Part shown: positions 21,322 to 29,748 of the stretch, piece after piece
How the letters are laid out: each line of letters opens with the position of its first letter
Position numbering within the stretch: the stretch's first letter is position 1
Assembly: GCA_043756275.1 (NCBI GenBank)
Contig: JAYURJ010000174.1
Span: 1-33,951, forward strand
Origin: UKL13-2 sp043756275
GTDB lineage: Bacteria > Pseudomonadota > Gammaproteobacteria > Burkholderiales > Usitatibacteraceae
DNA: 33,951 nt
Direction of reading: 5' to 3'
Translations under genes and position numbers: made by a program
Notes under the pieces: model-generated
Told to the model about the DNA's origin: nothing
Database searches by the model: none
The model's input: only the letters and a program-made list of their open reading frames with translations

Positions 21322-22353
21322 ATGAATCCATCCACCCAACATGACCACGCCGCACCGCCGTGCGTGCATGGTGACGCAGACCACGCGCCGCTGGTGGCCG
21401 AGCAGAAACCCGCCACAGGCCACGAACACCACAACCACGACGCGCATGACCACAGCGATCACGGCCACAGCCATGCGCACAAACACGATCACGCCAACCA
21501 TCGACACGATTACCGCGCCCACGATAAATCGCTGCTGCTGACGAGCTTCGTCATCACTCTCACGATGATGATGGCCGAAATTATTGGTGGGTTACTCACG
21601 CATTCGTTGGCGCTGGTATCAGACGGCATTCACATGTTCACGCACGCCTTCGCGTTAGGTCTTAGCTGGGGTGCGATCGTGCTGGCGTCGCGTCCGGCCA
21701 ATATGGAAAAGACTTTCGGCTATTACCGCGTTGAAGTGGTCGCCGCATTTGTCAACGGCCTCACCATTCTTTTTTCGGCTGTGTGGATTGTGGTGGAGGG
21801 CATCAGCCGGTTGATTACCCCGGAACCTGTGAATATCGGCGTCACGCTTGCCATTGCCATCGCGGGGCTGGTAGTCAACCTCATCACTGGCGCAATTCTT
21901 ATGCGCGGTGACCAGGGCAATATGAATATCCGTTCGGCTTTTCTACACATGCTCACCGATACGCTGTCGTCGGTCGCCATCATTGTCGGCCTCGTGGTCA
22001 TCCATTACACGGGCTGGCAGGTGATCGATCCGCTGCTTGCCCTGATTGTGGCGGCAATCATTTTGAAATGGTCGTGGTCGCTGTTGCGGGATTCGCTGCA
22101 CGTGCTGATGGAGGGCTCGCCCATTGATGTGCCGACACTGAAGGCACATGTGCTGCACGAGTTCCCGGATGTGGAGGACATTCACGACGTCCATATCTGG
22201 CAGATTTCGCAGCGCTTTAATTGCCTCACGGCGCATGTGCGCATCAGGCCTGCGGCGGTGGCAAATTATTCTGCGTTGGTGCTACGCATCAACGCTTCAC
22301 TGCGCGAAAAATTTGATATTGGGCATACCAATTTCCAGCCGGAATGGACGTAA
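21322..22353 (+). CDS. CDF-family metal cation efflux transporter
   Basis: Inner-membrane cation diffusion facilitator, 343 residues, exporting a divalent metal such as zinc in exchange for protons. The N-terminus is very histidine-rich (over 15 His between residues 7 and 67), a cytosolic metal-collecting tail. Six hydrophobic segments follow. In the fifth, LHMLTD gives the normal HxxxD site (H209, D213). In the second, GIHMFTHAF gives HxxxH (H104, H108) instead of HxxxD, which may change metal selectivity. The C-terminal ferredoxin-like domain has DVEDIHDVHIWQIS and ends DIGHTNFQPEW. Start at ATG 21322 preferred over the ATG at 21301 and TTG at 21298. It follows the attC site directly. Confidence 0.95.
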   Translation: MNPSTQHDHAAPPCVHGDADHAPLVAEQKPATGHEHHNHDAHDHSDHGHSHAHKHDHANHRHDYRAHDKSLLLTSFVITLTMMMAEIIGGLLTHSLALVSDGIHMFTHAFALGLSWGAIVLASRPANMEKTFGYYRVEVVAAFVNGLTILFSAVWIVVEGISRLITPEPVNIGVTLAIAIAGLVVNLITGAILMRGDQGNMNIRSAFLHMLTDTLSSVAIIVGLVVIHYTGWQVIDPLLALIVAAIILKWSWSLLRDSLHVLMEGSPIDVPTLKAHVLHEFPDVEDIHDVHIWQISQRFNCLTAHVRIRPAAVANYSALVLRINASLREKFDIGHTNFQPEWT

Positions 22354-22408
22354 TAGCTTCAGTTATTGATGCGGCATAAATATGGTGAAATTTTCACCCT
22401 CTCCCCAA

Positions 22409-22488
22409 CCCTCTGCTTCGCTTCAAGTGTGCCCTTGTCCCATCAAGGGATAGGGGCTTGAACTTCCCTCTCCCCTCGTGGGAGAGGG
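22409..22488. repeat. 33-bp block plus hairpin repeat, copy 2
   Basis: The 33-bp block at 22409-22441 is the reverse complement of 7674-7706 with one mismatch. It is followed by a perfect 9-bp hairpin, CCCTCTCCC (22466-22474) and GGGAGAGGG (22480-22488), like the hairpin of the first copy in inverted orientation. More GA/CT-rich sequence follows up to 22506. It fills most of the gap between the CDF and MFS genes. Confidence 0.75.
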
Positions 22489-22592
22489 ATAGAGGGAGAG
22501 GGGGGGATTGCACAGTCGATACTGAACATATTTAGCCGCCGCATCATTAGTAGTTTGTAGCCGTTCTCCCTGCCACCCCACAGGAACATCCC

Positions 22593-23789
22593 TTGAGCAC
22601 CCCATCCCTGCAGTACCGCAACGTCGCGCTGCTTTCCGCTGCGCAGGCTTTTCTTTTTACCAATAACGTCACGCTGATCGCGCTCAATGGTCTCGTCGGT
22701 TATCAATTGGCGGCTGATAAATCATTCGCCACCTTGCCCGTGACCACGCAGGTGATCGGTTCAGCGCTGTTCGCCCTGCCAGCTTCGCATTTGATGCAAC
22801 GCATTGGCCGCCGCGCCGGTTTTTTAGTCGGCACGCTTTGCGGGTTGATTGGCGGCGCAATTGCGACCTACGGCGTTTATGCGCACAGCATGGCATTGCT
22901 CTGTCTCGGCACTTTTATCCTCGGCATCTACGGCGCATTTGGCCAGTTCTACCGCTTCGCAGCAGCCGATACGGCGACACCAAATTTCAAAGCAAACGCC
23001 ATCTCGTTGGTGGTGGCCGGTGGTCTGGTCGGCGGCATTTTGGGGCCTGCACTATCCATCTGGACACGGCACTTAGCCGAGATCGAGTTTCTCGCCTCCT
23101 ACGCGTCGCTGATGGTGTTTTGTCTATTGACGGCTTTGCTGTTGAGCCAATTGCGAATACCCGCCGTCGCGGTGAGCGCAAGTGCTGCCCCGCCACGGCG
23201 CATGTCTGAGATAGCGATGCAGCCGGTCTTCATTGTCGCGGTAACGTCGAGTGCGCTCGGCTATGGCGTGATGAATTTATTGATGACGGCAACACCGTTG
23301 GCGATGGGCATGTGTGGCTATCCATACAACGATGCCGCCACGGTGATCTCCGCACACGTTATCGCCATGTTCGCGCCGTCATTTTTTACAGGTTCGTTGA
23401 TCCAGCGTTTTGGCGTATTAAAAATTATGCTCGCTGGCGTGGCGCTGATGGGTGTGTGCCTCGCTGTATCGCTTTCCGGCATTAGTGTGGCGCACTTTTG
23501 GTGGTCACTGGTATTGCTGGGCGTCGGCTGGAATTTCATGTTTGTGGGCGGGTCCACGCTTCTTACCGAATGCTATCTGTCTCAGGAAAAAGCGAAGGCA
23601 CAAGGTTTCCATGACCTGCTCGTGTTTTGCACCACGGCCACATCGTCACTTGCGTCAGGCTTGCTGCTGAAGGCGAACGGCTGGGTAATATTGAATTATG
23701 TAGCGATGCCGTTTTTATTGATCGCAATGCTGGCAATGCTGTGGCTGATGGCGAGGCGGCGAAACGTGAGGCCGGCAACGCTGGCCTGA
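22593..23789 (+). CDS. MFS transporter
   Basis: Major facilitator superfamily membrane protein of 398 residues with about 12 hydrophobic segments. The N-terminal half has QAFLFTNNVTLIALNGLVGYQLA, then a loop with LMQRIGRRAGFLVGTLCGLIGG, which corresponds to the MFS motif between helices 2 and 3. The second half restarts at MQPVFIVAVTSSALGYGVMN, followed by a TGSLIQRFGVLKIMLAGVA loop. The start is a TTG at 22593 with CAGGAA 8 bp upstream; no ATG is available near the N-terminus. It does not carry a clear substrate signature. It follows the CDF gene after a repeat-filled gap and is probably transcribed separately. Confidence 0.9.
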   Translation: MSTPSLQYRNVALLSAAQAFLFTNNVTLIALNGLVGYQLAADKSFATLPVTTQVIGSALFALPASHLMQRIGRRAGFLVGTLCGLIGGAIATYGVYAHSMALLCLGTFILGIYGAFGQFYRFAAADTATPNFKANAISLVVAGGLVGGILGPALSIWTRHLAEIEFLASYASLMVFCLLTALLLSQLRIPAVAVSASAAPPRRMSEIAMQPVFIVAVTSSALGYGVMNLLMTATPLAMGMCGYPYNDAATVISAHVIAMFAPSFFTGSLIQRFGVLKIMLAGVALMGVCLAVSLSGISVAHFWWSLVLLGVGWNFMFVGGSTLLTECYLSQEKAKAQGFHDLLVFCTTATSSLASGLLLKANGWVILNYVAMPFLLIAMLAMLWLMARRRNVRPATLA

Positions 23790-23908
23790 GCCTGGGAACC
23801 TCTGATTAAGTCTAGTTTGAATGTGGGTCGACAAGCCATCGCCCGCTGCATCGGGCTCTGGCGCTCCGCTGCGGCGCGCATGTGCGCCGAAAGCCCGCCT
23901 CTCGTTCC

Positions 23909-23937
23909 ACGAACGGAATCAATAAGTGTCCGTTCGT
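23909..23937. repeat. 29-bp palindromic dispersed repeat, copy 2
   Basis: ACGAACGG...CCGTTCGT arms around AATCAATAAGT; 27 of 29 positions equal the copy at 3116-3144. Confidence 0.7.
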
Positions 23938-24115
23938 GTTGAGCAAGTTATTCACCCGTAGGTTGAAAGGCGAAATTAAGAAACAGGGCAACGATTCAGT
24001 CGGCGATCAGCGTGGCGACGGTAGAGAATTTTTTCAGCACAAATCATCCAGAGAGATGAACTGGTCAGACAAGCACAACTTTAATTCCCTCGCCATTGTG
24101 ACATAGGAGAGGGAG

Positions 24116-24170
24116 CAATACCGGCGGGCCTCTTGGGCCGTTTTATGCCTGCAGACCGCGCCAATGCTTG
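24116..24170 (-). repeat. Hairpin-bearing dispersed repeat, copy 3 of 3
   Basis: Read on the minus strand: CAAGCATTGGCGCGGTCTGC, then AGGCATAAAACGGCC, then AAGAGGCCCGCCGG. It aligns with 5972-6027 and 19605-19660. It lies 25 bp downstream of the dnaE stop, comparable to copy 1 at the end of ftsB. Confidence 0.6.
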
Positions 24171-24195
24171 TGTTTCACTAAATTTCGCAGGCTAA

Positions 24196-27100
24196 CTAAT
24201 AATCCCCACCTTGAAAGGCCTGATAACCGCCACCGTTGCCATTCCCATTGCCCGAACGGTAGCGTCGTGACGGAGGAGGAGGAGGCAGCATATTCGTCGT
24301 CTCATATTCGAGATCAACATTAGACGGCGTGAGCCAGCGATATAAATCTTCGAGCAGCGGATCCGAAACCCGCACCCGCCATTTGTCCGGCAATGTGATC
24401 GGCACTTCACCCACGCCGTTGTTATAGCGAATATTGATCACGCAGCTATCGGGCTGATTGGCAACGTGCTGCGAAAGTATCTGCCGTAATTTATTGCTGT
24501 CGGCCTGGCCGTTCATGGAAAGCGTCATCGAACGCACATACCGACGCGCGTCTTCGATACCCAGCATCTCGTCAACGATAACGCGCATGCCGCCTGAAAA
24601 ATCATCGATGCTCACGGTGCCGCGAATGATCAGCGGCTGGTCGTCAACCATCACGGTGCGTTTTTTGTCGAACACTTCGTTGTAAATCACGGCTTCGATC
24701 CGCGCTGTGCCGTCATCGATGGTGATCACGCACATGCGGCCACGCTTGCCGTTGCGCACGCGTTGATCAATCAGGATACCCGCCATTAATATCGGATCAT
24801 CTTTCGGTTGCACGTCGATCAACCGTGTTTTCACGAATTGTCGAATCTCGCGCTCATAGCTCGTAAACGGATGGCCGGAGAGATAAAAGCCCAGTGCCAG
24901 CTTTTCATTCTTCAATCGCTCACGGTCGCCCCAAGGCTGGATTTTCACCGGCGTCAATACGTCCAAATCATTGGCAGTAGTTTCGCCAAACATAGTTGCT
25001 TGCTGCGCCTTAATATCCCGGTCCGCCTTTTCAGCCAGCTCTATCGCCTGCGGTAGCGAGGCCAATAAACTTGCGCGGTTGGCGTCCATGGCATCGAACG
25101 CACCGGCCTTAATCAGCGCCTCCATCGCACGCCGGTTTACGGTGTGACGATCCACGCGCTTCACAAAATCCAGCAAATCTTTGAACAACCCGTTGGCCGC
25201 ACGCGCGCTGACGATGCATTCAATCGCGCCGTGTCCCGTCCCTTTGACTGCGCCCAATCCGTACTGGATGGTCTCGCGATCTGTCGCCACGAACCGATAG
25301 GTGCCGGTGTTGATGTCGGGCGCCAATACATTGAGCTTGTTGGCTCTGCTGTCGTCGAAAAGCTGTTGAACCTTGTCGGTGAAATCCATCACGCACGACA
25401 AGTTGGCCGCCATAAAGGCCGCGCCGTGATTGGCTTTCAAATACGCAGTGAGATAGCCGAGGTAGGCATAAGGTGCCGAGTGGGATTTATTGAAGCCATA
25501 GCCGGCAAATTTTTCCATCGCATCGTAAAGCGCTTTCGCATTGGCCGATGACACCCCGTTTTGTGCGGCACCGAGCCCAAAAATGGCGCGATGCTTGGCC
25601 ATCTCCTCTGCTTTCTTTTTACCCATCGCGCGCCGCAACAGATCAGCACCTCCCATCGAGTAGCCGCCGATCTCACGCGCGATCTGCATCACCTGTTCCT
25701 GATACACCATCACGCCGTAGGTCGGGCCAAGGATGGGTTTCAGAATCGCTTCGAGTTTGGCATCTGGATATTCCACGCGTGCCTTGCCGGTTTTACGTTT
25801 GCAGTATTCAGGAATCGACTCCATCGGGCCCGGACGATACAAGGCATTCAGCGCGATCAAGTCTTCCAGACGGTCGGGACACGCTTGAATCAACATATCG
25901 CGCATGCCCTTTGATTCAAACTGGAATATCGCGACGGTATTGCCTCGCGTGAATATTTCAAACGAAGCGGGATCGTTAAGCGGCACTTTGTCCATATCAA
26001 AATGGTCGTCACCTGGATTGGCGTTGAGCGCATGAATATTGCGCCCGGCTTCTTCCAGAATTGTCAGCGTAGTGAGCCCGAGGAAGTCAAACTTCACCAA
26101 CCCCACCGCTTCGACATCGTCCTTGTCGTATTGCGACACCACCGCGTCCGAGCCATCGGCCACATACAAGGGCGTGAAATCAGTGAGCGGTCCGGGTGCG
26201 ATCAGCACACCACCCGCATGCATGCCGACGTTGCGCGCAATGCCTTCGAGCTTTAACGCGAGCGTCAGCAGTTCATTGACTTCTTCTTCGGCTTTGCGTT
26301 TCTCGTTGAACTGCGGCTCTTGCTCCATCGCCAGTTTCAAGGTAATGCCAAGCTGATTCGGTATTAATTTTGCAATCGAATCGACGTAGTTGTAACCCAT
26401 GCCGAGCACGCGGCCGACATCGCGAATCACGGCCTTGGCCGCCATGGTGCCGAAAGTGACGATCTGCGAAACCGATTCTTCGCCGTATTTTTTCTTCACA
26501 TAATCGATCACGCGGTCGCGCCCTTCCGGACAGAAATCGATATCGAAGTCGGGCATCGATACCCGATCAGGATTGAGGAAGCGCTCGAAAATAAGATCGT
26601 ATTGCAATGGATCGAGATCGGTAATGCCGAGCGAATACGCAACCAGAGAACCGGCACCTGAGCCGCGCCCCGGCCCAACCGGCACGCAGTGATTGCGTGC
26701 CCATGCGATAAAATCAGCAACGATCAGAAAGTAGCCCGGAAAGCCCATGTGTACGATGGTTTTGATTTCGTATTCAAGACGCGCCAGGTATTGCGGACGA
26801 CCCTCGTCGCGTTTTGTGTCATCGGCGTACAGCGTGGCAAGACGATTCTCCAGTCCAGTTTTGGCCGCATCGTAAAAATACGACTCAATACTTTCGCCAT
26901 TTGGCGTCGGAAAATTTGGCAGCTTAGGTTTACCCAGCGTGAATTCAAACGAGCAACGCTTGGCAATTTCAATTGCGTTTTCGATGGCCTCAGGAATATC
27001 GGCAAACAGCGCCAGCATTTCGTCCGCTGTTTTGAAATACTGTTCGGGTGAAAAGTCACGCGTGCGCCGTTTGTCGCCCAGCACCTCGCCACGTGCAATG

Positions 27101-27765
27101 CATACTCGCGCCTCGTGGGCCTTGAAATCATCGATCGCCATGAACTGGATCGGGTGCGTCGCAACTACAGGCAGATCGCATGCTGCGGCAAGCTGCAAAG
27201 TCGCGTTCACACTGGCATCGTCGCGTTCGCGGTTGACCCGATGCAATTCAAGATAAAACGTATTCGGGAAATCCTTCGCCCACGCCTCCGCGAGCTTGGT
27301 GGCGCGTTTGGTATCGGCCTGCAAAATCGCCTGACCAATATCGCCAAACGCCGCGCCAGACAGGGCGATCAGACCATCAGTTGCACCATTGCCCGCGCCG
27401 TTTCCAGACAGCCATTTGCGATTGATCTCAGCCCGGCCGCGCCACATGTTTTCACGAAACGCACGCGTAAGCAACTGGCAAAGATTGAGATAGCCTGCCT
27501 GATTGCGACACAGCAACAACAGACGCGAAGGCTGGTCGCGATGCTGTTCGTTTTCTATCCAGACATCACACCCGATGAGCGGCTGCACACCATTTTCGCG
27601 CGCTGCTTTGAAAAATTTGACGGCGCCAAACAGATTGCCCAGATCGGTGATCGCCAGTGCGGGAATGCATGAAGCTGCAGCCTTGGCGACGGCTTCGTCA
27701 ATGCGGACAATACCATCGACGATGGAGAATTCTGAGTGGAGGCGGAGGTGTACGAAGGGCGTCAT
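24196..27765 (-). CDS. dnaE: DNA polymerase III subunit alpha
   Basis: Catalytic subunit of the replicative polymerase, 1189 residues (E. coli 1160). The N-terminal PHP domain starts FVHLRLHSEFSIVDGIVRID. The polymerase core has GPGRGSGAGSLVAYSLGITD and the catalytic aspartates in MPDFDIDFCPEGRDRVIDYV, and later MVYQEQVMQIAREIGGYSMG with GADLLRRAMGKKK. A sliding-clamp motif QATMF lies at about residues 922-926, close to the E. coli QADMF position. The OB domain follows. After the usual end (VDLEYE), about 34 extra residues form a tail: five prolines, SRRYRSG and a Gly/Asn-rich run ending GGDY. It stands alone; repeats lie downstream. Confidence 0.97.
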   Translation of the reverse strand: MTPFVHLRLHSEFSIVDGIVRIDEAVAKAAASCIPALAITDLGNLFGAVKFFKAARENGVQPLIGCDVWIENEQHRDQPSRLLLLCRNQAGYLNLCQLLTRAFRENMWRGRAEINRKWLSGNGAGNGATDGLIALSGAAFGDIGQAILQADTKRATKLAEAWAKDFPNTFYLELHRVNRERDDASVNATLQLAAACDLPVVATHPIQFMAIDDFKAHEARVCIARGEVLGDKRRTRDFSPEQYFKTADEMLALFADIPEAIENAIEIAKRCSFEFTLGKPKLPNFPTPNGESIESYFYDAAKTGLENRLATLYADDTKRDEGRPQYLARLEYEIKTIVHMGFPGYFLIVADFIAWARNHCVPVGPGRGSGAGSLVAYSLGITDLDPLQYDLIFERFLNPDRVSMPDFDIDFCPEGRDRVIDYVKKKYGEESVSQIVTFGTMAAKAVIRDVGRVLGMGYNYVDSIAKLIPNQLGITLKLAMEQEPQFNEKRKAEEEVNELLTLALKLEGIARNVGMHAGGVLIAPGPLTDFTPLYVADGSDAVVSQYDKDDVEAVGLVKFDFLGLTTLTILEEAGRNIHALNANPGDDHFDMDKVPLNDPASFEIFTRGNTVAIFQFESKGMRDMLIQACPDRLEDLIALNALYRPGPMESIPEYCKRKTGKARVEYPDAKLEAILKPILGPTYGVMVYQEQVMQIAREIGGYSMGGADLLRRAMGKKKAEEMAKHRAIFGLGAAQNGVSSANAKALYDAMEKFAGYGFNKSHSAPYAYLGYLTAYLKANHGAAFMAANLSCVMDFTDKVQQLFDDSRANKLNVLAPDINTGTYRFVATDRETIQYGLGAVKGTGHGAIECIVSARAANGLFKDLLDFVKRVDRHTVNRRAMEALIKAGAFDAMDANRASLLASLPQAIELAEKADRDIKAQQATMFGETTANDLDVLTPVKIQPWGDRERLKNEKLALGFYLSGHPFTSYEREIRQFVKTRLIDVQPKDDPILMAGILIDQRVRNGKRGRMCVITIDDGTARIEAVIYNEVFDKKRTVMVDDQPLIIRGTVSIDDFSGGMRVIVDEMLGIEDARRYVRSMTLSMNGQADSNKLRQILSQHVANQPDSCVINIRYNNGVGEVPITLPDKWRVRVSDPLLEDLYRWLTPSNVDLEYETTNMLPPPPPSRRYRSGNGNGNGGGYQAFQGGDY

Positions 27766-28044
27766 GTTGAGGCGGGTTTGTTGACACCAATTTTACCACC
27801 CTGTATGTGGCGTTCTTATGGGGTTGGCGATTGCAGGTGCCGCCGCTCTACCGTCGCTGAATAATGTAGCGCACCAATCACAACTTGCCAGAGAGCGAAA
27901 GTCTATTGAAGCGATCATCTGGATGCCGCTTGTCTGTCAGCAAACGCTTCAAGCTTCCCGGCGGGCCAGATACGGACCCGTGTACCTCTTAAATCGGGAG
28001 AGACGCCAGCGCAGCCGAGCTTAGTTGAGTGCGCGTCAATGAAA

Positions 28045-28512
28045 CTACGGAAGCACGAGTCCAGGCCATGCCTTGACCACTGCGATATCGCTGGAATTGA
28101 TTGCGCCAGGTGCGTTCAGCTCGAACTTGAAATTTGTCGCCGTTGTCACCTGCCCGGATCGAGCCTTCACGCCGTTGATGTCGCTTGAATTTACTGAGGT
28201 TGTGTTGTTTACGTCCCCCGCCAGGAAACCGATCGACGCAGAAGGCTGCAATTCATTGCTACCGTTCACGCCTGTCAACGAGACGGTTACGCGAGAATTA
28301 TCTGGCAGGCTTCGAAGCGTTAGAAGCACCCTGTTGCTGAACAGCACACCCGTGCCAGAATCGAGCGCCAAGCCGCTGGCATTCACTGCCTTGTAGATGC
28401 AAGCGGAGGTAATGGCTATGCCGAACCGGAAGGCGAGGACGCGGCCGCTGCCAATGTTGCGTGGCTCCACGGTGACAGCACCAGCAAGGTACGGAAATGG
28501 GTCGATGGCCAC
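28045..28512 (-). pseudogene. Dockerin-type repeat protein, C-terminal fragment
   Basis: The 155-codon frame looks like the last part of a much larger surface protein. It begins with a beta-sandwich-like segment (VEPRNIGSGRVLAFRFGIAI, then LPDNSRVTVSLTGVNG) and ends with two dockerin-like calcium-binding repeats. The repeats are GDVNNTTSVNSSDINGVKAR and FELNAPGAINSSDIAVVKAW, closing GLVLP. This module is common at the C-termini of long secreted proteins in betaproteobacteria. There is no signal peptide and no room upstream, since the MBOAT gene ends 21 bp before the apparent start. It is therefore probably a truncated remnant, though its frame is intact. A short independent protein is the alternative. 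Confidence 0.6.
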
Positions 28513-28533
28513 ATCGAAGTCTCCAGCTTATCC

Positions 28534-29475
28534 TCACCACCCTGCCAGCCACGCTGGCAGCCGGTTACCGTAGATCGGAAACATATGGTGGAAGCTCGCG
28601 AAAAACACCACTGAAGTGAGCAGCATGAATCCCCATGTGCCAAGCCGCCACGCCACGACCGCTGCGCCGCGCGGCTTGATGCGTGCGGTGAGCACCACGC
28701 CGATGCCCTGCACCATAAAGAACAGCATCTGCAAGCCAGCCGAACGCTCGATGGCGATCCAGAATACGTACTCGTGCATCAGGCCGGAGGCAGCGAAGGC
28801 CAGCAGCGTCGCACGCGCTGGATGGTGCTTGCCGTCCGTGGGGCGGAACACGTTGTCATGCAGGAACCGGCCGATGATGCGGTTGTAGCGCCGCCAAAAA
28901 TCTGCGGGCGTGACGGCAAGCCAGGGGCGATCGTTCGGGTCAATGATCGGGCCGCCCAACAGGCGCGTAATCGCCACCAGCACCTCGAGCTCGAAAATGA
29001 CGAACCCCATCAGGCAGACCGCGATCAAGCCGTGCTCGAGCCAATACGGCAGCGCAAGCGAGTGCACCGCGGTCATCGCCAGGATCGCGCCCAGCATGCC
29101 CGCCAGCCCCTGCAACAGGTGTTGCGAGTTCTGGCCCGGGAGCGGGCGCGGTGCGCGAGCCAGGGCGTGCCATGACAGCGAACAGACGTTGGCCACGAAG
29201 CGCCAATGCTGCCCCCAGGTCAGGCGCAGTCCGGCCGCATGAAGGCGGCAGAGTTCGATCATCTTGAAGACCATCATCATCGCGAACACGGCACTCAGGA
29301 AGCGGCCCACGGGGCGTTCTACCGGTACAAGCATCGGTGCGACGACAGTGATACTCGCGAGGACCAGCGTCGCAGCCAACCGTAGCCACTTGGGCAGCAA
29401 CAACGAAGGATGGAACAGCAGCGCACAGGCGGCAGCGATGGCCACACCGGCGGGCAAGGGTACGGTCATTCGCAT
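28534..29475 (-). CDS. MBOAT/wax-synthase-like membrane acyltransferase
   Basis: Polytopic membrane protein of 313 residues resembling the wax synthase-like MBOAT domain. The family signature region is VTPADFWRRYNRIIGRFLHD with NVFRPTDG, and the presumed catalytic histidine is in ASGLMHEYVFWIA (H234). Seven to nine hydrophobic segments are visible. Such enzymes move acyl groups onto alcohols or glycans; the substrate here is unknown. GC content is higher than in dnaE, and no partner genes (for example polysaccharide export) are adjacent. The start is supported by GGGAGATGCGA just upstream of the ATG at 29475. Confidence 0.82.
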   Translation of the reverse strand: MRMTVPLPAGVAIAAACALLFHPSLLLPKWLRLAATLVLASITVVAPMLVPVERPVGRFLSAVFAMMMVFKMIELCRLHAAGLRLTWGQHWRFVANVCSLSWHALARAPRPLPGQNSQHLLQGLAGMLGAILAMTAVHSLALPYWLEHGLIAVCLMGFVIFELEVLVAITRLLGGPIIDPNDRPWLAVTPADFWRRYNRIIGRFLHDNVFRPTDGKHHPARATLLAFAASGLMHEYVFWIAIERSAGLQMLFFMVQGIGVVLTARIKPRGAAVVAWRLGTWGFMLLTSVVFFASFHHMFPIYGNRLPAWLAGW

Positions 29476-29748
29476 CTCCCTCTATTCTTGTTGTCCGCGA
29501 CTGGCTGAGTTTACACGCGTCAGTGAAGGGTAGTTAACAGGCTTACCCTACCTTGTGTCGCAAGAAAATTGACGCTGATTGCATCAGTCTTGCAGTGATG
29601 ACGGCGTTCTCGGTCGCTGCCGCGGCGGGCGGGAAGGCGGTTGTGCTGCCAGGCGGCTAAAAAAGACGGCTATGAATGTAACGCCCGATGCGCCCCGCCC
29701 CCATTTCCTGCATCATGACCGCTGCTCTTGTTATCTCCGGAAGCCCGC

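Larger units (their letters stand above)
23790..24195. other. 406-bp gene-free stretch between MFS gene and dnaE
   Basis: The convergent gap holds two dispersed repeats (the 29-bp palindrome at 23909-23937 and the hairpin-bearing repeat at 24116-24170) and a GC-rich segment at about 23845-23900. A 74-codon open frame at 23882-24106 starts inside the palindromic region and shows no recognisable domain. I see no gene here. Confidence 0.6.

Noticed and set aside
27818..28024. 68-codon plus-strand frame between dnaE and the dockerin fragment
   Set aside because: No domain, Arg-rich tail and no ribosome site; the 279-bp gap shows nothing else I can name.
29598..29660. 20-codon frame reading MTAFSVAAAAGGKAVVLPGG
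   Set aside because: Too short, no ribosome site or known family; likely chance in GC-rich DNA.
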